Positions 17,068 through 26,327 of a DNA stretch of 38,857 nt are shown here, piece by piece. The position numbers and the translations under genes were made by a program. This DNA comes from Thermoplasmata archaeon (GTDB taxonomy: Archaea; Thermoplasmatota; Thermoplasmata; Thermoplasmatales; Thermoplasmataceae). The notes below the pieces were generated by a model. That model was not told the DNA's origin, did no database searches, and was given only the letters and a program-made list of their open reading frames with translations. Position 1 is the first letter of the stretch. Every line of letters starts with the position of its first letter. The stretch lies in the NCBI GenBank assembly GCA_021810575.1, contig JAJZIN010000008.1, forward strand, positions 1 to 38,857, in the 5' to 3' direction.

Positions 17068-17793
17068 ATGGACTTCAACATCGTTGGTCATAGGGGAGTG
17101 CCTGTTTCTCATCCTGAAAACAGCATGGAGTCGTTTCAGCAGGCAAAAAACTGTGGTTTGTTTGGCATAGAACTGGATGTTCAGATTACACGAGATAGCA
17201 GAATTGTTGTCTTTCATGATTCCACGCTAAAAAGAGTGACAGGCGCTGAAGGGTCTGTCAGTGATTATTCGTTCTCCGAACTTTCTCGACTCGATCTCAT
17301 GGGGAGCGATCAGAAGATTCCCTTGCTCAGCGATGTACTGAAGAAATTCCAGGACATGAAGATATTCATAGAACTAAAGACAAGGGACGAATTTGGGAAC
17401 AGGGTAAATGAAGGTCTGGAGGCGGTTCTTCACAACACTCTACAGAATTTCAGCAAGGAGAACCTGATCCTGATCTCCTTTGATGTTGTGGCCATTAGGG
17501 AAATGAAGGAGATGAACCTTAATTATAGAACGGGACTGGATGTGGCTGAGGAAACCAGAATAATGCTGGATAGTATGTTGAAATCCAAGGTACCGGGATT
17601 TATAGACTGCATCCTGCCGCAGTTCTCCCTGCTGAGTTATCCAGAATATAGTGGACTTAACAAACTGGGGAAAAAAATTATTCCCTGGACAATAAACGAT
17701 AAAAATGAGCTGAATGTGCTGAGGACAATGGAGATCGATACATTCCTCTCCGATCGTGGATGCGATATACTAAGGGAAATTGAAGAAAATTAA
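17068..17793 (+). CDS. ugpQ: Glycerophosphodiester phosphodiesterase
   Basis: A 241-residue cytosolic GDPD-family TIM barrel that hydrolyses glycerophosphodiesters to an alcohol and sn-glycerol 3-phosphate. The active-site residues are all visible: HRG (H8, R9), HPENS (E17, N18), GIELDVQ (E35, D37), VVFHD (H50) and later IELK. There is no signal peptide, so its substrate must be imported or internal. It is paired head to head with the G3P dehydrogenase, which consumes its product. The stop lies 10 nt from the convergent ppdK stop. Confidence 0.92.
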   Translation: MDFNIVGHRGVPVSHPENSMESFQQAKNCGLFGIELDVQITRDSRIVVFHDSTLKRVTGAEGSVSDYSFSELSRLDLMGSDQKIPLLSDVLKKFQDMKIFIELKTRDEFGNRVNEGLEAVLHNTLQNFSKENLILISFDVVAIREMKEMNLNYRTGLDVAEETRIMLDSMLKSKVPGFIDCILPQFSLLSYPEYSGLNKLGKKIIPWTINDKNELNVLRTMEIDTFLSDRGCDILREIEEN

Positions 17794-17803
17794 ATTACTT
17801 TAA

Positions 17804-20479
17804 TTATTTCTTCTTATCCTTCAAAGCTGCCCGCGCAGCTGACAATCTTGCAATCGGAATCCTGTATGGGGAGGCGGAAACATAATCAAGACCAATTTTA
17901 TGACAGAACTCTATTGTTTCAGGGTCTCCTCCCTGCTCTCCACATATGCCAATTTCCAGGCTTTTGTTTCCCTTCCTCCCTCTCTCCACTGCCATCTTCA
18001 TGAGTTCGCCAACACCTTCGACATCCACAGTCCGGAATGGATCATTGGGTACTATTTTTTCTTCGAGATATTTTGCCATGAACTTTCCCTCGGCATCATC
18101 CCTGCTATATCCAAAGGTCATCTGCGTGAGATCATTTGTGCCAAATGAGAAGAAATCTGCGTATGAGGCTATCTTATCTGCAACTATACACGCCCTTGGG
18201 ATTTCTATCATTGTTCCAAATTTATAGTTGATATTGTAATGGCCTTTTTCGTCTAGGGCCACTTTCTCCAATCTTTCCCTGAGAATTGATAATTCTTTCT
18301 CAGTTCCAACAAGGGGTATCATTATCTCAGGTATGATCTTCTTTCCCTCACTTATCACGTTTATTGCAGCTCTTATAATTGCCCTCACCTGCATCTCGTA
18401 AATCTCAGGGAAGCTTATTCCCAGCCTGCATCCCCTGAACCCTAGCATTGGATTGAATTCCTCCAGAGATCTTATAACACCCAGCATTTCATTCTCCCGG
18501 TTTATGCTGGCCATTATCTCATCAATTTCCTTCAATTCACTCGCCTTTATCATTTTTAGCTTCAGTGAATATATCCTGTTAAGCACCTCTTCCTTATCTG
18601 GAAGGAACTCGTGTAGAGGTGGATCAAGCAGTCTTATAATCACCGGAAAACCCTCCATCGTCCTGAAGAATTCTGTAAAATCTGAAATCTGCATTGGCAG
18701 AAGCTTGGTAAGGTTGAACTGCCGGTCTTCAGCATTTTTGCTCATTATCATTGATCTCATTATCTCTATCCTGTCACCGCCCAGGAACATTCTCTCAGTC
18801 CTGGCAAGGCCAATACCCTCACCACCATTCCTGCGTGCAATTATTGCCTCTTCAGGGGTATTGGCATTGGATCTTATTCCAAGTCTTCTGTACGAATCCG
18901 ACCACTTCAAAAGAACTTCTATATGTTCACCCACCTGTGACTCCTCAAGATCTGTAACACCGAGAAGGAATTCCCCATTTGTCCCGTCCACTGTTATGAT
19001 GTCTCCTTCCCTGAGAATGGTCCCATCTATGGTAAGGGACTTTTCCCTGACATTAACCTTCATGGATTCCACACCAACGACGGCCGGTTTACCCATGGCT
19101 CTTGACACGACCGCTGCGTGTGAAGTCATGCCTCCTTTCTGTGTCAGGAAACCTTCAGATACCGACATCCCTCTCACATCATCCGCTGTGGTTTCTGGCC
19201 TTACCAGAATTACCTTAACCCTGTTCTTTGAGAGTTCTACTGCCCTGTCTGAAGAGAAAACTATCTGTCCAATGGCCGCTCCAGGGGAAGCTGCAAGTCC
19301 ATGTCCCAGAACCTTTTCCTTCCCACTCTTCTTTACCTGTGGATGGAACAGTATGTCAAGTGTTTCAGGCGAGACTCTCAGAACTGCTTCTTCCATTGTT
19401 ATCAGTCCCTCCTTCGCCATCTCAACTGCTATCCTCACAGTTGCCCTTGCACTTCTCTTCCCATTCCTTGTCTGTAGCATAAAGAATTTTCCATTCTCAA
19501 TTGTAAATTCCATATCCTGCATGTCTCTGTAATTTTTCTCAAGGATTTCAGCAGACCTGACAAAATCACTGTAGGCATCAGGCAGCTGTTTCTGCAGTTC
19601 AGTAATTTTTTTCGGTGTTCTGATACCAGCAACAACATCTTCACCCTGAGCATTTAGCAGGTATTCGCCGAAAAGTTCCTTTTCTCCCGTATTTGGGTTT
19701 CTGGTGAATGCCACTCCCGTTGCGGAGTTGTTACCAGTGTTTCCAAAGACCATGCTTACAATATTAACTGCAGTTCCAAGATCATTGCTTATCTTATTGA
19801 TTTCCCTGTAAGCTATTGCCCGGGGGGAATTCCAAGAATTGAAAACGGCTTCTATTGATAGAAAGAGCTGTTTTTCAGGGTCCTGTGGGAATGTCTTCCC
19901 GTGTTTCCTGTAGACTTCATCGAATTCTTTTCCTATCTCCTCCAGTTCATCCGCCTTCAATTCTGTATCATTTTTCCTTCCATACTTCTCCTTCTTTTCC
20001 TGTATAATTTCCTCAAATTCATCATGTGGCAGGTTATAGACGACCGTTCCAAACATCTGCTTGAGCCTCCTGTATGAATCCATCGCAAATCTCCTGTTTT
20101 TGGTGGAGTCGGAAAGCCCTTTTAAAGACCTGTCGTTCAGTCCCACATTCAGGATTGTGTCCATCATTCCAGGCATGCTTATGGGTGCTCCCGATCTGAC
20201 TGAGACCAACAATGGATTTTTCTCACTTCCAAAACCCTTTCCTGTCTTTGTTTCAAGGATTTTCATGTTTTCCCTTACAGAATCGTTAAGTCCATCCGGC
20301 ATCTTATTGCTTTTCTGAAATGCGATGCATGCCTTCGTTGTTATTGTGAAACCACCTGGAACATTCAAACCCAGCTTCTTCATTTCTGCAAGTCCTGCAC
20401 CCTTCCCACCAAGAAGGCCAGCCATATCCTTTCCTCCTTCCTCAAAAGTATAGATATACTTGTTTCCCTGTTCTTTCAT
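17804..20479 (-). CDS. ppdK: Pyruvate, phosphate dikinase
   Basis: An 891-residue full-length PPDK that interconverts pyruvate, ATP and Pi with phosphoenolpyruvate, AMP and PPi. The N-terminal ATP-grasp domain starts with LGGKGAGLAEMKKLG. The swivelling domain carries the phosphorylated histidine in GGMTSHAAVVSRAMGKP (H454). The C-terminal PEP-binding barrel has GTNDLTQMTFGYSRDD and the catalytic cysteine in GICGEQGGDP (C846). It would run gluconeogenically or glycolytically depending on supply. The promoter is clear (TATA at 20500-20507). A long antisense frame inside it is a shadow, not a gene. Confidence 0.97.
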   Translation of the reverse strand: MKEQGNKYIYTFEEGGKDMAGLLGGKGAGLAEMKKLGLNVPGGFTITTKACIAFQKSNKMPDGLNDSVRENMKILETKTGKGFGSEKNPLLVSVRSGAPISMPGMMDTILNVGLNDRSLKGLSDSTKNRRFAMDSYRRLKQMFGTVVYNLPHDEFEEIIQEKKEKYGRKNDTELKADELEEIGKEFDEVYRKHGKTFPQDPEKQLFLSIEAVFNSWNSPRAIAYREINKISNDLGTAVNIVSMVFGNTGNNSATGVAFTRNPNTGEKELFGEYLLNAQGEDVVAGIRTPKKITELQKQLPDAYSDFVRSAEILEKNYRDMQDMEFTIENGKFFMLQTRNGKRSARATVRIAVEMAKEGLITMEEAVLRVSPETLDILFHPQVKKSGKEKVLGHGLAASPGAAIGQIVFSSDRAVELSKNRVKVILVRPETTADDVRGMSVSEGFLTQKGGMTSHAAVVSRAMGKPAVVGVESMKVNVREKSLTIDGTILREGDIITVDGTNGEFLLGVTDLEESQVGEHIEVLLKWSDSYRRLGIRSNANTPEEAIIARRNGGEGIGLARTERMFLGGDRIEIMRSMIMSKNAEDRQFNLTKLLPMQISDFTEFFRTMEGFPVIIRLLDPPLHEFLPDKEEVLNRIYSLKLKMIKASELKEIDEIMASINRENEMLGVIRSLEEFNPMLGFRGCRLGISFPEIYEMQVRAIIRAAINVISEGKKIIPEIMIPLVGTEKELSILRERLEKVALDEKGHYNINYKFGTMIEIPRACIVADKIASYADFFSFGTNDLTQMTFGYSRDDAEGKFMAKYLEEKIVPNDPFRTVDVEGVGELMKMAVERGRKGNKSLEIGICGEQGGDPETIEFCHKIGLDYVSASPYRIPIARLSAARAALKDKKK

Positions 20480-20499
20480 AATGTAATCATTGTTCCTGA

Positions 20500-20507
20500 C
20501 TTATAAA
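20500..20507 (-). promoter_or_regulatory. TATA box of ppdK with BRE-like flank
   Basis: On the minus strand this reads TTTATAAG preceded by GAACC, 21-28 nt before ATG 20479. It is one of the strongest core promoters in the window. Confidence 0.6.
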
Positions 20508-20619
20508 GGTTCAGTAGGCAATAACCCGGATTGGTTGAAAAATAATATTTATTATTTATAAAATATATATGTTAGGAATAAGTATTGAATTTAAGCCCAT
20601 GATTACATAAGGTTTTAAT

Positions 20620-21327
20620 ATGTACAGACATACCCTGCAAACTTCTCATGGAAAAGTTTCCTTTCTCTTCAGGGAGGGTGAAAAATACATCATACTTTTG
20701 CACGGCCTTGGAGGTCTGGGCAACAATTTCATGAAAATATCATCATGTATACCAGAAAAATACGGTGTTGTTTTACCTGACCTACTTGGTCACGGGCACT
20801 CGGTAAAGAACCACGACATTAAGGTTTCTGACCAGGCCGAAATGATCCATGATCTAATAGAAGGTCTCGGTGTGAAGGAGTTCTTCATTGGTGGTAATTC
20901 ATATGGCGGCTGGGTCGCTCTTTACTACGAAATTAAATATGGTGATTCTCAGGGATTGATACTTATTGATAACGCCGGGACCAACCCAACGGTTGGTGAT
21001 CAGGGTCAGGAGAGTGTAGAAAAATTCATGCTCAGGCTGGAAAAGGTAAGTCCCGGGAATGACATGGAAATCATGAGGGAAATAGTCGAAAATAATACAG
21101 GAGGAAGGGACAAGATAGACGAAAAAATGTTGGCAACCATAAGAAAAAGGACACTTATTATATGGGGTGAGGAAGATCACATGATTCCCGTAGAATATGG
21201 GATCAGAATGAGTCAAAACATTAAAAGTTCAACCTTGAATATAATAAAGGATGGCACGCATACTCCTCACGTATCATCAAGTGAAAAGGTTTGCCAGTCA
21301 GTAGTTAATTTTCTTGACGGGGAATGA
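20620..21327 (+). CDS. Alpha/beta hydrolase
   Basis: A 235-residue alpha/beta hydrolase. The oxyanion-hole segment LLHGLGG (27-33), nucleophile elbow GGNSYGG (S94), acid in WGEEDHMIP (D186) and a C-terminal histidine in DGTHTPH (H214 or H217) make a complete triad. No signal peptide is seen, so it is an intracellular esterase, lipase or peptidase-like enzyme of unknown substrate. A TATA-like element at 20588-20595 precedes the ATG by 25-32 nt. Its last 30 nt overlap the convergent nitrilase gene. Confidence 0.85.
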   Translation: MYRHTLQTSHGKVSFLFREGEKYIILLHGLGGLGNNFMKISSCIPEKYGVVLPDLLGHGHSVKNHDIKVSDQAEMIHDLIEGLGVKEFFIGGNSYGGWVALYYEIKYGDSQGLILIDNAGTNPTVGDQGQESVEKFMLRLEKVSPGNDMEIMREIVENNTGGRDKIDEKMLATIRKRTLIIWGEEDHMIPVEYGIRMSQNIKSSTLNIIKDGTHTPHVSSSEKVCQSVVNFLDGE

Positions 21328-22065
21328 ATAAACACCTGGGTCTTCCTCATGCCTCTGAATGAATTTGGCATTTATATTTCCCGGGATGAACGTAAGACTC
21401 TTTCTTCTTTCCTTTCCGAAATCTGTCCTAGTAATTCTAACACCATCATCTTCCACATAGGTCTGGACAAATATGGAGTCCCCGTTGAACTGTTCAGAGA
21501 GTGAATTCAGCGATAAAACTGCAATCCTGTTTTCCAGTGCCCTTGTAACCATGTACTGATGCCATTCATCATGGAAGTCCCTTCGAATCAGGGATGGGTT
21601 GAATATTATTCTGACACCGTTCATTGAGCTGATCTTTGAGAAGAACGGAAAGTCCAGATCATAGCAAACCGGCACAGAGAATGTTATATCATCACATGAG
21701 AAAACCTTGATCACTCTTCCTGGCGTGATCCTTGACTTTTCCCTATTGAATGGCACTATCTTGTCCTGGTATCCAATCATTTTTCCTCTGTGATAAATGT
21801 ATGACCTATTGTATAAATTTCCCCTCTCCCTCACAATGAGTGAGCCTGCTATGAGAGTTACCCTCCTGGACATTTCCTCCAGTCTGTAAAAAAGGTCAGA
21901 ATCGGTCTGTTCATCTACGGGATCAATTATAAATCTCTCAGGAAACACCACAAAAGAGTTTCTTATGAATTCACCCGATATATCACCTGATCTTTCAAGG
22001 AATTCTTCCTTTTTCATCAATTCCAGCTGGTATCCTGTAATCTCAATGTTTTTCAATGATACCAT
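21298..22065 (-). CDS. Carbon-nitrogen hydrolase (nitrilase superfamily)
   Basis: A 255-residue nitrilase-superfamily amidase. The Glu-Lys-Cys triad is visible as FPERF (E44), YQDKIVPF (K103) and VPVCYDLDFP (C135), numbered from the GTG at 22068. Such enzymes cleave amides or nitriles through a cysteine thioester. ATG 22065 is chosen; the GTG just before it is also possible. It overlaps the 3' end of coaBC by 23 nt and is the third gene of the thioesterase-coaBC transcript. That position suggests a role around CoA, pantothenate or beta-alanine, but the sequence does not show the substrate. The 3' end overlaps the alpha/beta hydrolase by 30 nt. Confidence 0.85.
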   Translation of the reverse strand: MVSLKNIEITGYQLELMKKEEFLERSGDISGEFIRNSFVVFPERFIIDPVDEQTDSDLFYRLEEMSRRVTLIAGSLIVRERGNLYNRSYIYHRGKMIGYQDKIVPFNREKSRITPGRVIKVFSCDDITFSVPVCYDLDFPFFSKISSMNGVRIIFNPSLIRRDFHDEWHQYMVTRALENRIAVLSLNSLSEQFNGDSIFVQTYVEDDGVRITRTDFGKERRKSLTFIPGNINAKFIQRHEEDPGVYSFPVKKINY

Positions 22066-23209
22066 CACCTATTTTTATCAGAATTGATGCCAACTCTTCC
22101 TTTCCCATATCTTTTTCCATTAATTTTTTTTCTCCATCATAAATGACGTATCTGTTCATTTTGACTCCAAATGGTCTTTCCTGAACCATATTCACAACTG
22201 TAACCTGATCTGGTGTTTCAGATACATATTTCCTATCTGTAAGCTTGAACCTGATTATTGGAACGTGAAGCTTGAAACTCTTCATGATTCCTTCTATACT
22301 ATCCACAAGCTTCTCTCTCGGTTTCATAACCAGAGAAACAGATTCATTACTACTGATCTTTTCATCTCTTTTTTCGACTGTAAAATCTGAAAGTGCTGCA
22401 GGAATTACTATGAGGTCAATTTTCTGGTTCCTTACCAGTTCCTCTGCTATCTTGTAATATTCATCTGTCTGGTTACATTTCACAAATTCGCAGTAATATG
22501 GAATCCTGTATTCAGAATTTCCCACATAAATTATCCTGTCGTATCCATCCCTGTATGCCTCTCTTGCCATGCATATGCCTGTATATCCAGAACTACTGTT
22601 TGTCAATGATCTAACCGGATCAATGGCAACTTCGCTTTTCCCTGAAACAATCAATATTGTTCTATTATTATTACCACGTCTAAGGATTGTGTCTATTATT
22701 TCTTCCGACCACATTAGCTTGGCTTTTCCGTCCTCAACTCTTGGAGAAACAAAATCAACACCGTAACCTTTGAGTTTAAGCATATTTTCTCTTAGAACAG
22801 GACTCTCATACATTTCCATGTGCATTGCGGGTACAATTACAGTTCTTATCATGGTACCCAGAGCGTTTGCGAATACTGTGCTTGCAGTATCATCAGCTAT
22901 TCCACCTGCAAATTTGCCGATCATATTGTATGTTGCAGGGCACACAAGAAGAACAGTGTTCTCCCTGTCAACGTCGAATAGACTGATATGTTCCATATTG
23001 CCTGTCAGGGAAGTTATAACCGGTTCTTCTGATGCCCATTCCATCGCCTCTCTCCCAATGATCTGTTCTGCGCTACTGGATAGTATAACCTTTACCCTGG
23101 CACCACTTCTTTTCAGGTCCCTGATAATGTCAGGTGTTCTATAAGCAGATATACTGCCACTAACAATCATCACTATATTTTTTCCACTGAGAAGATCATT
23201 GCTTTCCAT
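22043..23209 (-). CDS. coaBC: Bifunctional phosphopantothenoylcysteine decarboxylase / phosphopantothenate-cysteine ligase
   Basis: A 388-residue CoaBC (Dfp). The N-terminal flavoprotein half starts with GKNIVMIVSGSISAYRTPD and carries MEHISLFD (active-site His region) and VPAMHMEMYE, the archaeal version of the PAMN-x-x-M motif. The C-terminal ligase half starts near SGKSEVAIDPVRSLTNSSSGYTG and includes VIPAALSDF. It converts 4'-phosphopantothenate and cysteine to 4'-phosphopantetheine, the substrate of the PPAT encoded at 2019-2966. It follows the thioesterase gene after 6 nt and overlaps the nitrilase gene, so it is the middle gene of an operon. Confidence 0.93.
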   Translation of the reverse strand: MESNDLLSGKNIVMIVSGSISAYRTPDIIRDLKRSGARVKVILSSSAEQIIGREAMEWASEEPVITSLTGNMEHISLFDVDRENTVLLVCPATYNMIGKFAGGIADDTASTVFANALGTMIRTVIVPAMHMEMYESPVLRENMLKLKGYGVDFVSPRVEDGKAKLMWSEEIIDTILRRGNNNRTILIVSGKSEVAIDPVRSLTNSSSGYTGICMAREAYRDGYDRIIYVGNSEYRIPYYCEFVKCNQTDEYYKIAEELVRNQKIDLIVIPAALSDFTVEKRDEKISSNESVSLVMKPREKLVDSIEGIMKSFKLHVPIIRFKLTDRKYVSETPDQVTVVNMVQERPFGVKMNRYVIYDGEKKLMEKDMGKEELASILIKIGDGIIEKH

Positions 23210-23215
23210 TAAGTA

Positions 23216-23614
23216 TCACCTTGATATAGCCCATATTCCGTGTGCAGTTGCGACCGTATTTTCATTCTGGTCATCGATAGCCATCTCAATAAACGCGTGT
23301 CTTCCACCTTCTCTCTTGACTCTGGACGTTACCATACAGTAATCTCCACTGAGTGGTGTGAGAAACGTGACATTAAGTGAAAGTGTGAATGCATTGAATA
23401 CATCTGGAATGGTGAATACAGAAAGAGCGCCGGAAATATCAAACAGGCCGGCAATTATGCCTCCGTTAACAACTTCTCCCATCCTCATGAATCTATCTTC
23501 GAGGAGGATTTTCAGGGTAACTTCACCATTTCTCTCTGATAGGATTTCAATTTTGAAATTTTTCATGAAATTATCTGATTCTATAAGTGTTCGGAGTCTT
23601 GAGTCAGGAGACAT
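23216..23614 (-). CDS. PaaI-like hotdog thioesterase
   Basis: A 132-residue single hotdog domain of the PaaI/4HBT type, which hydrolyses acyl-CoA thioesters. The helix GEVVNGGIIAGLFDISGALS contains the expected NGG and the catalytic acid position. Later strands LNVTFLTPLSGDY and VKREGGRHAFIEMAIDDQ complete the fold. It is the first gene of the operon with coaBC and the nitrilase. A TATA box at 23636-23643 lies 22-29 nt before ATG 23614. A CoA-handling role fits the neighbour. Confidence 0.85.
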   Translation of the reverse strand: MSPDSRLRTLIESDNFMKNFKIEILSERNGEVTLKILLEDRFMRMGEVVNGGIIAGLFDISGALSVFTIPDVFNAFTLSLNVTFLTPLSGDYCMVTSRVKREGGRHAFIEMAIDDQNENTVATAHGIWAISR

Positions 23615-23635
23615 ATTCAGTCAAATACTTGAGTA

Positions 23636-23643
23636 TATTTATA
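23636..23643 (-). promoter_or_regulatory. TATA box of thioesterase-coaBC-nitrilase operon
   Basis: On the minus strand this reads TATAAATA, 22-29 nt before ATG 23614. Confidence 0.55.
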
Positions 23644-23990
23644 CTATCGCAGCAAAATTTTAGAACATTTAACATTTTCTCGAAAAAGGATGCAGGCAAT
23701 GTTTATTCACATAACAAATATTTTCTATATAGGTTAGATAAATAATAATAGTAAGCAGCATATAATATCGTGAGAATTAATTTTAAGAAAAAATATAGAA
23801 ACGATCAAAGATTGTGACAACCATAGTCCGTATCAATGTTCATCATTTCCTTTTAAATTTTCCATGCGATAAAATCCCAATAATTTATAAGTTTTACATT
23901 AAAATTTGTACAAGTTAAAAATTTTTTATCTTTTATAAAATATAATTTATCAACAAAGGATTTAAGTATGGTTTAGTGCTATAATTTTTT
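23644..23990 (+). other. Gene-free interval upstream of cydA
   Basis: About 350 nt of very AT-rich DNA with divergent promoters at its two ends and no credible coding frame. It is long for this compact genome, so it may hold control sites for the cytochrome bd genes. Confidence 0.5.
23961..23968 (+). promoter_or_regulatory. TATA box of cydA
   Basis: TTTAAGTA lies 23-30 nt before ATG 23991. Confidence 0.45.
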
Positions 23991-25340
23991 ATGGCCTTCA
24001 TAGTCAACTTCGACCGTTTCCTTATGGGATTTACCCTTGCGTCTCATATACTGATCGTAACGATGAGTATAGGGCTCAGTATTATTGTATCACTGGCTGA
24101 GTATATCGGGATAAGGAGGAAAGACCCATACTATGAAGCATTAGCCAGGAGGTTGACGATCGCACTTGTCATATTTTTTGCAATAGGAACTGCAAGTGGA
24201 ACGGTTCTTGCAGTTGAACTGTTTGCTCTATGGCCTAGCTTTATGGTTGTTGTCGGAAAGGTCGATATCCTACCCTTCTATTATGAGGTATTTGCATTTC
24301 TTCTGGAATCTATCTGTCTCGTTCTCTATTTTTACTACTGGGATTTCTACAAAAATAGGTATAAACACTGGGTCCTATCATTGATGGTTGCAGTTGGTAC
24401 TGTGATGTCAGCTGTTTTCATAACCATGATAAACGCATGGATGAACACACCTGCGGGCTTCAACATTCCTTACTACCTCAAGACTGGCATATTAACAGAT
24501 ATTAATCCTCTGGCGGCTATAGCTGCACCATCTGTGTTATATGAAGACCTTCACGTCGTTACTGCGACAGTGACCGCTGGTGTCTTCCTAATAGGTGCCT
24601 ATCTTGCATACAGTTTCCTGAGGGCAAAGAGCGAGGATGAAAGAATCTTTAACAGAAAGGGACTGAAACTGGTCGCAGCAGTGGGTCTTATTTCAATAGC
24701 ATTAGCAGGTATAACTGGAAGCCTGGCTGCTTCACAGCTCATAGTTCTACAACCGTTAAAATACGCGGCAATTGAGCTGGATCTTCACAGTACAACAAGC
24801 GGTGCAGAAACACTTGGTGGGATCCTGGTATCGGGCAAGATACTTTATGCAATCACCATACCAAAATTGCAAAGCTTGCTTGCTTATCCGCAGACACTGG
24901 GAAAAGGTACGTTACCGGGGTTAGACCAGTACCCACAGAGCTTGTGGCCTCCACTTTTCATTCACCTGACATTTGACACCATGGTAGGTGGCGGATTCCT
25001 GGTAGGGTTATTCGCATTGTATCTCATATGGAGATTGTTGAGACAAAAATCAATAACAACCAAAATTGGTCTGTATGGCATGATAGTATCAGGCTTACTT
25101 CTAATACTCGTATATGACAGTGGATGGGTGACAGACGAGGTTGGTCGACAGCCATGGATCATCTACAATGTCATGACTGTGCAGTCTGCTGCAAATACTT
25201 CATCGGCTATAATCCCACTTGGAATAGCCATAATGATATTCTATTTCCTGGTTGTACCTTTCAGCTTCTACTTTGTGAGCAGGGTGCTGAGACATGAATC
25301 CGTTCAGTCAGAAATTGATAAAGCGAGAGGGTTGAAATGA
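23991..25340 (+). CDS. cydA: Cytochrome bd-type quinol oxidase subunit I
   Basis: A 449-residue multi-spanning membrane protein. H19 (LASHILIV) matches the heme ligand near the N terminus of CydA, and H188 (DLHVVTATVTAG) matches the b558 ligand. QPLKYAAIELD contains the Lys and Glu of the quinol-binding Q loop (K257, E262). The signature GW-x3-E-x-GRQPW occurs as GWVTDEVGRQPW (378-389). The Q loop is short, as in many archaeal and Gram-positive CydA. It oxidises menaquinol and reduces O2 to water without pumping. The stop overlaps the start of the next gene by 4 nt (ATGA). Confidence 0.94.
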   Translation: MAFIVNFDRFLMGFTLASHILIVTMSIGLSIIVSLAEYIGIRRKDPYYEALARRLTIALVIFFAIGTASGTVLAVELFALWPSFMVVVGKVDILPFYYEVFAFLLESICLVLYFYYWDFYKNRYKHWVLSLMVAVGTVMSAVFITMINAWMNTPAGFNIPYYLKTGILTDINPLAAIAAPSVLYEDLHVVTATVTAGVFLIGAYLAYSFLRAKSEDERIFNRKGLKLVAAVGLISIALAGITGSLAASQLIVLQPLKYAAIELDLHSTTSGAETLGGILVSGKILYAITIPKLQSLLAYPQTLGKGTLPGLDQYPQSLWPPLFIHLTFDTMVGGGFLVGLFALYLIWRLLRQKSITTKIGLYGMIVSGLLLILVYDSGWVTDEVGRQPWIIYNVMTVQSAANTSSAIIPLGIAIMIFYFLVVPFSFYFVSRVLRHESVQSEIDKARGLK

Positions 25341-26311
25341 CAGGAACAGTTAATGCTGAGGTAATACTTAATATACTGATTTTTTCGATTTTTTTCACAA
25401 GTGCGTCCACTGAACTGATGGCCGCTTCAGCCATTCTTTTTAGATACAAGGAAAGTCAGACGAAGGTGTTTGGTTTCCTGTTGCCAATATGGGAAATTAC
25501 AGGAACACTCTTTGTTTTCTATGTGGTGAACCTTGAAGGTCTTGTCCCAGATGTTCTTCCTCTACTTGCTTTTTCATTCATTGCGTATATACTGATTTTT
25601 CTCATTCTTTATGTGCTTCGTAATTCCATGATTGTATTCGCTGAAATGATATGGAAAAACAAGACCATAAACAAAAAGCTACTATATTCAGTCTATGCAG
25701 TGGTTACGTTTGTCCTTGGAACGATGGTACTACTGATTTATGCCAGCTTCATTGGTGGACATGGTATAAACTACAGTGCAAGAACCTTCGACCTCTTAAA
25801 ATTCATTACATTCCTGCCAGATGATGGATTCATAGTTGGAATTGCAATTCTACTTTTTGGATTGGCATCCATATTCTACGATCTCAATGTAAATCGTCTT
25901 CTACCACTGCTTGTTATCGTGATAAGTCTCATTATTGCAGGGGTTTCACTGCATGACATGGGTGATTACAGCAATAGTACTCTCTCTGTGATACCGCTTA
26001 TCCTGTTCCTTCTTATACCAATCCTCTGGATATTACCTTCCACAAGGAAGTACATAACGAACAAGTTGATCTTCCAGGGAATCTTTGCCATATCTATCTT
26101 CGTAGTGGCCTTGTCTCAGTATCCTTACTTATTGGGTAGAACCCTCAACATAAATTCAATACTAAATGACGCAGCTATGCAGACAGAAATGTTTTATGCA
26201 ACGATAATAGGAAGTATCATACTATTGATACTTACATACTTCTTTTATGACATATATTTCGAAAAGGGAAAGCAGGAAGAAAAGAATAAACTAGAAAATG
26301 CTGGAAAGTAA
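25337..26311 (+). CDS. cydB: Cytochrome bd-type oxidase subunit II-like membrane protein
   Basis: A 324-residue protein with about eight hydrophobic helices and a charged C-terminal tail. It sits directly behind cydA with an ATGA overlap, so it is the second subunit by position, size and topology. I do not see the usual CydB N-terminal signature (GFDMG-like), and overall resemblance to bacterial CydB is weak; archaeal bd enzymes are known to have diverged second subunits. Polar residues GGHGINYS and DMGDYSNS lie in predicted outer loops. The stop is 16 nt from that of the convergent flavoprotein gene. Confidence 0.75.
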   Translation: MTGTVNAEVILNILIFSIFFTSASTELMAASAILFRYKESQTKVFGFLLPIWEITGTLFVFYVVNLEGLVPDVLPLLAFSFIAYILIFLILYVLRNSMIVFAEMIWKNKTINKKLLYSVYAVVTFVLGTMVLLIYASFIGGHGINYSARTFDLLKFITFLPDDGFIVGIAILLFGLASIFYDLNVNRLLPLLVIVISLIIAGVSLHDMGDYSNSTLSVIPLILFLLIPILWILPSTRKYITNKLIFQGIFAISIFVVALSQYPYLLGRTLNINSILNDAAMQTEMFYATIIGSIILLILTYFFYDIYFEKGKQEEKNKLENAGK

Positions 26312-26327
26312 TCTAATTTACCGTATT

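Noticed and set aside
18453..19532. Long antisense frame of 359 codons inside ppdK on the plus strand
   Set aside because: It is the opposite-strand shadow of a strongly conserved enzyme, is rich in Ser/Pro/Leu as such shadows are, and has no promoter or family resemblance.
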